Under the pieces are notes generated by a model. The model had not been told where the DNA came from, searched no databases, and worked only from the letters and a program-made list of their open reading frames with translations. DNA of 64,000 nucleotides from positions 18,702,008-18,766,007 of the forward strand of contig NC_092561.1 of assembly GCF_037975245.1 (NCBI RefSeq), written 5' to 3'. This document shows positions 13,401 through 22,124 of this stretch, piece after piece. Source of the DNA: Apostichopus japonicus (taxonomy: Eukaryota > Echinodermata > Holothuroidea > Aspidochirotida > Stichopodidae). The position numbers and the translations under genes are program-made. How positions within the stretch are numbered: position 1 is the first letter of the stretch; every line of letters begins with the position of its first letter.

Positions 13401-16400
13401 TCCCTCTGGTATAAGTATTAGGAATTCTTAGATTTGAAAGGTCCCCATTGTCAAAGTATAACAATATTTAAGCATGTGTAAAAGTAAGTTGGAGAGAAGA
13501 GAGAAAGAAACCACCAGTGGAAGAGGAGAGGTAGGAGATAAACAGTGGAGGGACAAAGAGATGATTAAGGGAAGGAGGTAAGGAATAAACTGGAGAAGGA
13601 CAAGGACAGAAAAGTGTGGAGAAAAAAAGGTGGAAGAGAGCTATAATTAACCCCTGGAAGTTTCTTTCTTTCTTCTCTCCATCCCTTGTTTACTAATCCC
13701 CTTATATCTATCTCTTTGTGTTCACCATGCTCATTAACCTGTCTGTATACTGTGCGTGTTGTGTCCTTTCTGTTATTGTTACTTGTCATTTAGCCTTTGA
13801 AGAAGATCCTGCTAAAATCGAAACGTCAGGCCAACTTACTTTTTACACATTCTCTTACACAGGCTCTCTAGTAGATAAGCAGTTTGATAACAATTTTATT
13901 TTATTTTGAATATTTAATCATGGCATCTCCAACAGTGAAGATTGGATAAGTTTCAGAATTGCATGTGGATTCATTCTGGAATCTTAAAACCTTGTAAGCA
14001 CTGTTTTGGGAGTTACAATGATAGTTCCTGTTCAAGTACAAGAATCAAAAGGTTAAAGGTCTTTTGAGGTCAACAGTAGTCAAAGGATGAAATCTTGTGA
14101 ATTCACCAGTGGTCAAAACTTCCAATCTTGTCTGCAGTGTTACATTAAATATTCTCAATTTTTGCAAGTAAGAATCACTTATAAGCCCAATTATGGCTAC
14201 TTGATTACTAGCCAATATCATCATACTCTGTGTTTAACCTCATTTCAACATATTTAATTGCAGGGCATATCAGCATCACCTCTCTCGGGCAGTCTATCAC
14301 TGACAGCAGATGCCCCACAACCAAAGAAGAGATGCTATAATGAATCTACAGCTGCAGCAAAGGTAAAGTTCAGCCTATGTGTATACTCAAAATATATTCC
14401 AAAATATTGACAATGTCGACTGTAAAGCTATATTCTTAGCAAACAGAAAAGTGAGCTTGTAAAGTACTGATGACAAGTGGCATTGACAATGTTGGATGTT
14501 GGAGTTGCTCATGTTGAATTAAATTTATCAAAATTTTCACATTTGCATGAAATAAAAAATTGTTTCATATAACCAGGGTCGTACAATCACCATTTTTAAA
14601 TATATATATGGACTATAATGGGTTCAAGCAATGCAATTGATGCAAGTCAGCCACCGCACACCCTCATCACCTCACAAAGTAACCTGTTGATCATTAACCA
14701 TTGATGCGTTGAAATGCCTATACCTATAGTATGACTATATAAGTTGCTTCCATATTGGACTTTCAACTTCACTTGAAGTTAGAAACATTAATTTGTGACT
14801 TGATTTGACTTGCAATATAGTCAAATGACTTGTGATCGACTTGACCTGATGTAATAAAATTTACTTGTGACTAGACTTGAATTGAGGAACATTGACTGGT
14901 GTAAAGAAGTCACAACCAAGTGACTTGCATACAATGCTGGATCACAAAATTTAAAGTAAAAAGCCCATGTTTAACATATTTATTTATATTTTTCTTATTT
15001 TCTGATATTAGGATGGAGTGGAAGATTTTGCAGCTAGCAGTTATGATACAGTAGTAGCTGCAGGACTATCTCAGTCACAGAAGAGGACTTGTGATGAAAG
15101 TCTAGCTGTCAAAAAAAACCTAGAAAACATTGATCTAGAAGTCAGAACAGGAAGTCTCAAGGTAAGAATTTACATACACAAGATTCTGTTTTCCTGGAAA
15201 CAGTCCTTTTTAGAGCATATCACACAAATAAGTGTTTTGCAGTTTGTCCCTACTGGCCCTTCCAGCACACCTACTTTGAGGTTCAAGCTTCATGGTTTGC
15301 TTGTATATACTTCATTATGATTTATTTGTACTAAAATGCTTTCCATCTAGTACTGATACTGTTTTATGATAACTGATTTTAATGAGGTATATTCTTGCAG
15401 TAGTTAGATTTATGAGACTGAAATGTTACAATAGTGAATGCAGTAACTTATAAACATATTTGACAGAGCATACGACCAAGCCCTTACCAAACCGTATCAT
15501 GATTTGTGAGTGAGCTCTTACAAATTAGAGTGCGTCAATAAAATGCTGACTGTGCGCCTCTTGCCAAAAATTTGTAATGTTCACAGGCTGCTGACACACA
15601 TGTTTGCAACGTGTGCACAACCGGCACAATGTTGGTTCACAAGTCAACTTTTGGAGATAACATACCATAAATTATGCTAGATACTGAGCACAACTTTACA
15701 CAGTTACAACCACTGTTTTGTGCATAGATTCTAGTCTTGGGTCCAGCTTCAGTTTCTTTGAGCTTTACAAACTTAAGTCCGGTGTACTGCCTTGAATCAA
15801 TATTTAATTTGCTATTCTGCTTATTGCCCTGTCCTACAACACAAATTCTTTTGTACTCTGGTGATTTCTATAATCATCTCTTCCCAAGTTCACACTCTTA
15901 ATAATAGTAATAAAATTTCTTGTGCTATGACTTGCATCTAGCAATTCAATATGGTATTAACAATGGGCTTAATTTTGACCACTAACTTAGCTTGTATGCA
16001 AGTAAGCAAATCTCTCATTGGGAAACAGCTTGAACTAATTTTCAAACTTTGGTATTGTTCTCTGACAAGAGTAAACTGCACAAGTATTTGGTCTCCTACT
16101 GTCTAATTTATACCATCTTGTACTAGAGCAAGAATGAAATGTATATTCCACTAACATGGTATGTTTATTTCTTTAGGAATTCTGTAATATATCCTGCAAC
16201 AAAGTTTCAGTTATTTGCTACATTTTAGGGCATGTCTGCATTGTCTTGATAAACAATAGGCTGTGTGATTAATGTATGCTATGTCAGGGCAGCACCCACT
16301 CATATTTTAAAATCCTTCCTTTTCCTCTGCCCCTTCCATAAAGGTTCAGTCCTCTACCACAAACAGTGGGGAGAAATTTTGAATTTAGAATTTTTTGCTA

Positions 16401-17913
16401 CCCCAACCTTCCATTTTGAGCTATTTATGAGGACTTAAATTATAGCCTGAGTATGATTCAGAATGCACCATTTGACTTTTGTTATTTCATTTTTTGATTC
16501 CTTGCCAAAGTCAAAGTCCAAAAGCCTTGTAAACAACTCACAAAGTAGAAGTTGGATGAACTCCATATGTAGCACAAGCAAAGGATGCATGTTATTGAGT
16601 AGAGGAAACATTTTGTTTTTTAGTACAAATGCCATTTGAGGTCAACAGAGGTTAAAGTCTGAAAACTTGTGTAAGCTCCCTACTCAAAATGGAATGCTTG
16701 AATATACTTAATTTAATGTAGTTAGTAGTAAAAAAAATTACAGTTTATAGCTTGACCAACGACAGAATAGGTGAAAGTTGTAGTTTGATGATTGTTGTCC
16801 CATAATGTGTACTACCTGCATTTAGCCAAAACAAATAATTACAGATTTTATACATCCCTCCGGAAAGTTACACATACATTTCTAAAAGGTTGTTCTTTAA
16901 ACCTGTGTTGAGGAAGGGTGGGATTGCAGCATTCATATCAAATTTCATATTTTACATGGGCTGGGGAAATGTCCATTTCATACATGGGGCTTCTTGATAG
17001 TTTTACCATAGTGGTCACCATTTCTGAAATCTACTGTTAGGTTCCAGTTCTATATTTCAGAGAGACAACACATTCATCACTCATAATATCCGACAGACTG
17101 GTGACAGGCAACATTAAGTTTTAAATTGCCAAAATCAAATTAATACCTGCTTACAAAATGACTCTCATGTCATTAGTTTAATTTGGAGGGAGAAGCGTTA
17201 TATGTTATTTTTATCACATCTGAGAGACATCTAGCCAGTGACAACTATTGGTGTTTTTCCGATTAATTCTTCATTCTGTATGGTCATGGTTTTTTTTCGA
17301 GTCTAGTCATTACCAGTGATTTGCCTGAACCAAGTCACCGTATTATCTTAATGGGGGAGGGGTGGAGCGGGGAGGGAGGAATTCACAAACTCCTTTGAGG
17401 TATTCACTCTTGGAATTTAGTGACTTATGACCCGCATGTTAACTCTGCCATTCTGTATCATGCTGTAATATATACGATATACAGCAGGAGTCAGTTATAG
17501 TATAATTTTCAAGTGAACAATAAATGGAACACCATCAATGTGAATGTTACTTCATACTGTAATCGATTTAACAAAAATTATGAAAAACTTTCAACAGGGA
17601 GACCTGTTAGAGAACTGATATAATTTGTGTAAGTTCTACTCAGGTAACACTCATTATATAAACTCTGATCATCTTACAGAACATCTCCGAAAATATTCCA
17701 AAAGAATGGAAAAGTGTAGGTAGAAAACTTGGACTAGATGACTCAGAGCTTTGTAACCTTGAGAGAGATTATGCCAAGCAGGGACACACGGAAATTGTTT
17801 ATCAAATGTTTTTGTATTGGAAGCAGAGAAATGGGAGTAAAGCTACATACAGAGTACTGGGTGAGGCTTTAGAAGCAGCTGGCCGCAGAGACCTGCAAGA
17901 AAAGCTGTATTAG
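2704..17913 (+). CDS. NLR-like receptor: NACHT, ZU5, UPA-like, Death (5' incomplete)
   Basis: Twelve exons with GT-AG borders join in compatible phase: 2704-4439, 4769-4971, 5422-5498, 6384-6445, 7425-7485, 9272-9595, 10388-10611, 11281-11406, 12610-12753 (or from 12616), 14264-14362, 15012-15161 and 17680-17913. Together they give about 1,145 visible codons ending in TAG. Domain order is NACHT NTPase with winged helix, short linker exons, ZU5, UPA-like region, Ser/Lys-rich linker, Death domain. No LRRs are seen. The product is presumably a cytosolic pattern-recognition or danger sensor signalling through its Death domain. The order resembles vertebrate NLRP1 (NACHT-LRR-FIIND-CARD, where FIIND is ZU5 plus UPA) and also a NACHT head fused to a PIDD1/UNC5-type tail. 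The first exon starts in phase 1, so the true start codon is upstream. A strong donor (CAAG|GTAAGT) lies four bases after the stop, suggesting a 3'UTR intron. Exon joins are inferred from phase, not from transcripts. Confidence 0.82.
4769..7485 (+). CDS. Four linker exons between NACHT and ZU5
   Basis: Exons 4769-4971, 5422-5498, 6384-6445 and 7425-7485 keep one frame across phases 0, 2, 1 and 0. The first encodes a helical segment that continues the NACHT-associated helical region. The others encode short segments, including one with VEWTIG, that I cannot assign to a domain. The two smallest (62 and 61 bp) are the least certain members of the gene model, although their acceptors, donors and phases all fit. 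Confidence 0.65.
6470..7140. repeat. Tandem copies of a GGTCA-rich dispersed repeat
   Basis: About four diverged units spaced roughly 145 bp apart share GGTCATTTGAGGTCAC, AGAGGTCAAAGGCTGAAAAC, ATCTCAAGAAG and CTTCAACTTTAAAC. Related single fragments occur near 5720, 11864, 12000, 14046, 16500-16670 and 23520-23850. The unit often carries AGGTCAAAGGTCA. The repeat class is not identified. Confidence 0.7.
7765..8499 (-). mobile_element. Solo LTR, 735 bp, with 5-bp target duplication
   Basis: The element starts TGTCAC and ends GTGACA and is flanked by identical ACGAT copies (7760-7764 and 8500-8504), the hallmark of LTR integration. On the minus strand it reads TGTCACAACCCGTTCTGGGA at its start and holds a TATA box (GGGTATAAATAG) near 8331-8340, so transcription would run right to left. 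No internal retroviral genes remain. It lies in the intron before the ZU5 exon, opposite to the host gene. A 96-codon plus-strand frame at 7951-8241 inside it is not recognisable. Confidence 0.85.
9272..9595 (+). CDS. ZU5 exon of the NLR-like gene
   Basis: A 324-bp exon (phase 1 in, phase 1 out). The translation has the ZU5 opening with GGILEIPGTGVRLEIPSGAI, hydrophobic beta-strands, and a closing MVYSSHHAKG. ZU5 is a beta-sandwich found in ankyrins, UNC5, PIDD1 and the FIIND of NLRP1 and CARD8. The two adjacent histidines (codons 9583-9588) lie 31 and 30 residues before the Phe of the Ser-Phe-Ser motif in the next exon; human NLRP1 has its catalytic His 26 residues before the equivalent Phe. 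The acceptor is TCAAAAG|AT. Confidence 0.88.
10022..10290. repeat. Degenerate minisatellite in the ZU5/UPA intron
   Basis: Repeats of a roughly 20-35 bp unit built on GTTCGTTATTCATAA with ACAAAGGGTC variants, about a dozen partial copies. The array ends about 100 bp before the next exon. It explains the spurious minus-strand frame across it. Confidence 0.75.
10388..12753 (+). CDS. ZU5 end and UPA-like exons
   Basis: Exons 10388-10611, 11281-11406 and 12610-12753 (an alternative acceptor at 12616 keeps frame). The first holds the last ZU5 strands and CVIWIESFSWETC; the Ser-Phe-Ser-Trp codons are 10465-10476. The following beta-rich segments (KKIQVYAACNL, then EIPFLFRKAGNLPLQI and MSWKYTGEAKWR, then CILIFEAMQ) have the spacing and hydrophobic pattern of a UPA domain, which follows ZU5 in UNC5, PIDD1, ankyrin and NLRP1. 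UPA assignment rests on position and pattern and is weaker than the ZU5 and Death calls. Confidence 0.75.
13485..13700. repeat. Purine-rich tract followed by pyrimidine-rich tract
   Basis: About 160 bases of almost pure GA-rich sequence (GGAGAGAAGAGAGAAAG-like) turn into TTTCTTTCTTTCTTCTC. It is intronic, with no coding signal. Confidence 0.7.
13793..13835 (+). repeat. Degenerate hammerhead-like retroelement tail
   Basis: GAAGAAGATCCTGCTAAAAT then CGAAACGTCAGG. A near-identical block recurs at 58501-58536. The layout (TGAAGA, short GATC hairpin, GAAA, CGTC) resembles the minimal hammerhead motifs in Penelope-like and related retroelement ends, but the core C of CUGANGA is T here and one extra base precedes the stem, so it should be inactive. 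Confidence 0.45.
14264..15161 (+). CDS. Linker exons between UPA and Death
   Basis: Exons 14264-14362 and 15012-15161, both phase 0, encode a Ser/Ala/Lys-rich, probably disordered linker of 83 residues. It includes PQPKKRC, which could be a weak basic cluster. No domain is recognised. Multiples of three with phase 0 at both ends mean either exon could be skipped without breaking the frame. Confidence 0.7.
15162..17679 (+). other. Intron before the Death exon
   Basis: 2.5 kb. It holds a fragment of the GGTCA-rich repeat (about 16490-16680) and otherwise no recognisable exon or element. Confidence 0.6.
17680..17913 (+). CDS. Death-domain exon and stop codon
   Basis: A 234-bp terminal coding exon. 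It reads IPKEWKSVGRKLGLDDSEL, an Asp-Tyr-Ala helix, Gln-Met-Phe-Leu-Tyr-Trp-Lys and VLGEALEAAGRRDLQEKL before TAG. This is the classic six-helix Death-domain pattern (W..lgr.Lgl....i..i......e.....mL..W......at...L..aL...g..dl...l). Death domains assemble signalling platforms by homotypic contact. The exon is preceded by a clean acceptor (ATCATCTTACAG). Confidence 0.92.
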   Translation, partial: NISENIPKEWKSVGRKLGLDDSELCNLERDYAKQGHTEIVYQMFLYWKQRNGSKATYRVLGEALEAAGRRDLQEKLY

Positions 17914-20605
17914 CAAGGTAAGTATTAAATAATAATATAAATACCTCAAAGAAACTTAGCAATTCAATATATAACTGAATCATGCATAAAACTACTTTCT
18001 GTTACAGATATCGACTTGACCCTTTAAAGTAAACTTTAAACTAAAATTTCCTTCTGCAAAATTAAAACAGCATATAAACTGTGTAGAATCTCGCTTTCAC
18101 AACTTTCCTTGTCAATCTCTCTCTCACTGAGGTATAATAGTTAAATAGTAAAGAGCTGGTCGCACAATATGCTACACGGTTCTGAGAAGTAACTGATATG
18201 GCCTAGTCTAGTTTTCTTTTCTTAAGAGGATAGTTCTGAGGAAAGTTTATTTTTGATTGATGAAAAGAGAATGTGTTCTATGCATCCAAGTGAAATATGT
18301 AACTCTTTCCTACATGCCGTTTTCAATATATTGATAATTTAACTTTGTATGGGAACAGAATAGATAGTGATCTTACTTCTGGTCCCGCTGCCTCATTGCT
18401 ATAACTATGTATTAAGAAATGTACCTCATTGTGATTTAATGGGAGCAAACTAAATAAACGAAATAACTAAACTTGTCACAAATTGTACCATAAGTGATGC
18501 AGAATCAGACAGGCGTGACGTCAGGGTTGCACACTGATTTTAAGATGTGATTTGTTTTCTTTGTCACTGTATCTTTAAACCTTAGATAAGCTATAGTTCC
18601 AGTGTTGCTCAAGGGGGATGTGAACTTAACAATATGCCAATTACCGAGGCGTATGTTGAGATAAGCTCACTCCAATTGTCAGTGTGCCTCTGAGACATCA
18701 CACATGGTTGCTTCAGGTTCACTATTATTAAAACTAGGGTCAACGGTACGTACGAACAGGTGCAAACTTCACCAGGTTGCTGAAATAGTTTCCATACTAA
18801 TTTTTAGGATCGACCAACTTAATCAGATCCCCAGTTGAAATTTTATGAACCTGTTGTTGAAAAAAAAGGAACAAACAAAATTGGGAAAGAAACACATCTT
18901 GCTCTGTGAGGTTCCCATCAAGTTAACTGCCTTCATTCCACGTCCGGAAATTTGAGACTTAAACTCTTTTTAGTCTGAATGGTACGCAGTCGGCTTTACA
19001 TCTTTGGAAGCTTAATTAATTTCTTGTATTATATCTCTGCTTTCTTTGTCGATTCTTTTAGAACTATTCAATGCCTTTCAATTTAATACTTAGGGGAGAG
19101 GGAAGAGAGGAGAAGAAAGAGGGGAGAGGAGAGGAGGGAAAGGGGGGGGGGAGTTTGCTGGAGGAAGCAGAGTTGACCTTTGGGACAGCATTTTGCGTTG
19201 GGATGTAACTTGGATTACTCTGTCTGAGCCATCTAAATACTTACAAAATATTTTTACATATTTAGAAACCATCATTCATAGTTAATTTTGCAAGTAACAC
19301 ATGTATATTGTAAAGAAATAATATAGCAAATATGTAAGTTTGCGTGATTCAGTACATTTAATAGTTAATACCGAGCTCAACATCTGCAGACTAACCTGAA
19401 ATACGAATGGCACAGTGCAATAAAATTTTTCACATTTGTTCATTCGTCATCTTCTCGTTATGATAAACATTTTACTTTCTTTTTTCCCCTTCATTTCTTC
19501 TCTCTTTTTAGCAAACCAGAACGTTTCCTACGAAGAAATGATCACAAAATATGTCAGACTGTTGTTATACCGACCTTCTCCGACATCGATGGGAACTGAA
19601 TTGAGAGTATTAGTTTGTATTTAATTTCGTAGGTTACATAATAACTATGTTTTCGTGTCCTTACAGATTTACGGAAATAGAATTGTCATTTGTGAGACCC
19701 GAGTAACAAGTCGTTGCTCTATTACATACCATTATTTGTATATACTTCGCCACTCACCGCATACCCCGGATTTACATAGCGCCACATTAAGTAGCTTTGA
19801 ACTGTAGCCTTGTCACACAGATACCTTTTTACAGTTATAAAAAAAATGTTAACATAATGAAACGAACCACAATAGCGCCGCCAATTATATCAGATTTAGA
19901 GTGATATCTTAGTATCATCAATACCTAGTGCAAACTGAGTGATTCTTACACGATATAAACTGATACAGCATGGGATCAATTAAAAAATCTGTTTGTTGAA
20001 ATGAAGGGGACCAATCAAGGACCAGTTTTTATCGGCTACTTAGAATAAAGAAGCGTTTTAAATTGACTAACCTCAGATTGAGGGTTGGATCAAACGTGCG
20101 ACATGTATCAGAATATATTTTAAAGGTCAAATCTTTCCATAATTTTGAAGCTACGTTAGTAATAATTAGTGATAGCACTGTACATATGAAATAAATATGT
20201 TCATTTTAGCCAGTAATTTTAATTACTTTTAAGAGCAATAATTGAGATTTAATAGTTTCGAGTTAGTTTGTCCTCAACTTTTAATAACTGTATTTTAGAA
20301 GGTCTTTCTTTCTTTTTTCACTAATGCTCTATTTTATGAAATGATCAGTTTGTAATATATAATTTAAGCTTTCTAGTTAACAGTTATTTTCATTTTCCAA
20401 GACCTTTCAGAGAGAACTCAATTGAGCACCAGAAAACCATACCCATTTGGCAATGGAATACCATCCACCTCTCAAAACAAGCAAGCTTCCACTTTTATAC
20501 TCTTACTTTTTCCATTCTTGTTATGCTTTCAAATTAAAAAGCAAAGTTAACAATAACGTAATTTCATTAATTATTTGCCTTTTTAGTGGTATTTCAGCAT
20601 AAAAT
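17914..20605. other. Intergenic region between the NLR-like gene and the integrase fragment
   Basis: It contains the likely 3'UTR, with a donor at 17918, and a GA/G-rich tract at 19090-19155. No exon is recognised on either strand. The missing C-terminal reductase exons on the minus strand would be expected here, but I could not find them. Confidence 0.5.
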
Positions 20606-21342
20606 ATGTTAACATCTTGTATCACTGCATCGAACGCTATATGGCATATTTTTAGGTATACACTATATGCATGGGTAGTACCGATCAAAAATAAACCTGG
20701 TCCTACTGGTACCGTATTGAACGCTATAAAAACCATGTTTTCCTCGGGCAAAACGCCATTAGTAATTCATACTGACAGCGGTGGAAAATTTTTAAATAAA
20801 AAAGTTGAAATCTTTTTAAACGATAAAAACATTCAGTATTTCACGACCAATAATAAAACTAAAGCTTCTGTCGTAGAAAGGTTCAACCGCACTTTGAAAT
20901 CAAGGATGTGGAAAGACAGTACCCATCGCAATTCTCTGAAATACATCGACGTGGTACCCAAACTCGTAGATGGTTACAATCGTGCTTATCACAGATCCAT
21001 TAAAATGCGACCCATAGACGTTTCAAAGGAAAATGGAGGAAGGGTGCGGTAGACGTTATATCCTTCAACAGCACGGAAACCGAATGACAATTTTAAATTT
21101 AACTTAGAGGAAAGAGTTAGAATTGCAAAATCAAAACTCAAATTTGAAAAGGGTTATTTACCTAAATGGAGTGAAGAGTATTCACGGTTGTGAAGCGGAA
21201 ACCCAAACCTATACCCGTATACAAACTCCAATACTGGGATGATGAGGCCATTGAGGGTAACTTTTATGAACATGAATTACAAAGTGTTCACGTCGATGAG
21301 AGTGGCTTATTTAGAGTCGAAAAAGTAACTTTATCAATATGA
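20606..21342 (+). pseudogene. Polinton/Maverick-type integrase remnant
   Basis: The first frame (20606-21052) has the retroviral-type integrase pattern: an HTDSGG block containing the second acidic residue, a VERFNRTLK block containing the catalytic Glu, then YN-x-x-YHRSI. After a stop near 21051 the coding sense continues in other frames, with a chromo-like C-terminal region rich in PVYKL and FYEHELQ-type blocks until about 21342. Such integrases belong to Polinton/Maverick (adintovirus-like) elements. At least two frame breaks and the lack of a start-side zinc-binding region show a dead fragment. No capsid or polymerase gene was seen nearby. Confidence 0.8.
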
Positions 21343-21675
21343 TAAAATTCACTTACATCGTAATTACTGTTATCTTGAAGTTTCGTCAAAATGAACTCGT
21401 TCGTACATGATTGGAGCAACTACGGATGGTGCATGTTTCAGTCTTAATAAACAGTCGTAAGAGATAAGAACTCCGGTGCTAAAATTCATAGTTTAGATAG
21501 ATTAAAACACCATTCATATGTCAATTACTATTATAGGTTAAACTATTGTGCAGCTAAACATTGCTGTAATGTAACCAGCAGAAACCACATGATCTACGAA
21601 TTTAGCAATTTATTAGCATAAATAAATGAAGTTTAATCAGACTATGATTTATTCATACATTTGTATATTGTTCAC

Positions 21676-22069
21676 CCCTAACTTTCGGGTAGGTCGGTCT
21701 GGAGCTCCCAGTGGTGAATATGAAGTCACCATTACGTCATTTGACTTGCAAAGGTCGATTAACTCCTTTTGGTCCAGGAATGGATGATTTTCAATCTGGA
21801 TCCCAAAGAAAGAAATATTTAAAGTAATATATATATATATATATATATATAGGTATAAATAATGTACACTCGTACAAAGTTTGCGCTATTACTCGAGTTT
21901 CATGCTTCTTCGCAATCGTCAGATAGCTATAGCTTAGCTATCTGACGATTGCGAAGAAGCATGAAACTCGAGTAATAGCGCAAACTTTGTACGAGTGTAC
22001 ATTATTTATACCTATCCAGCTCTATACCCAGGTATATTGAGCACTCTTCACCTGGAATTAATGCCATCT

Positions 22070-22124
<55 letters not shown>

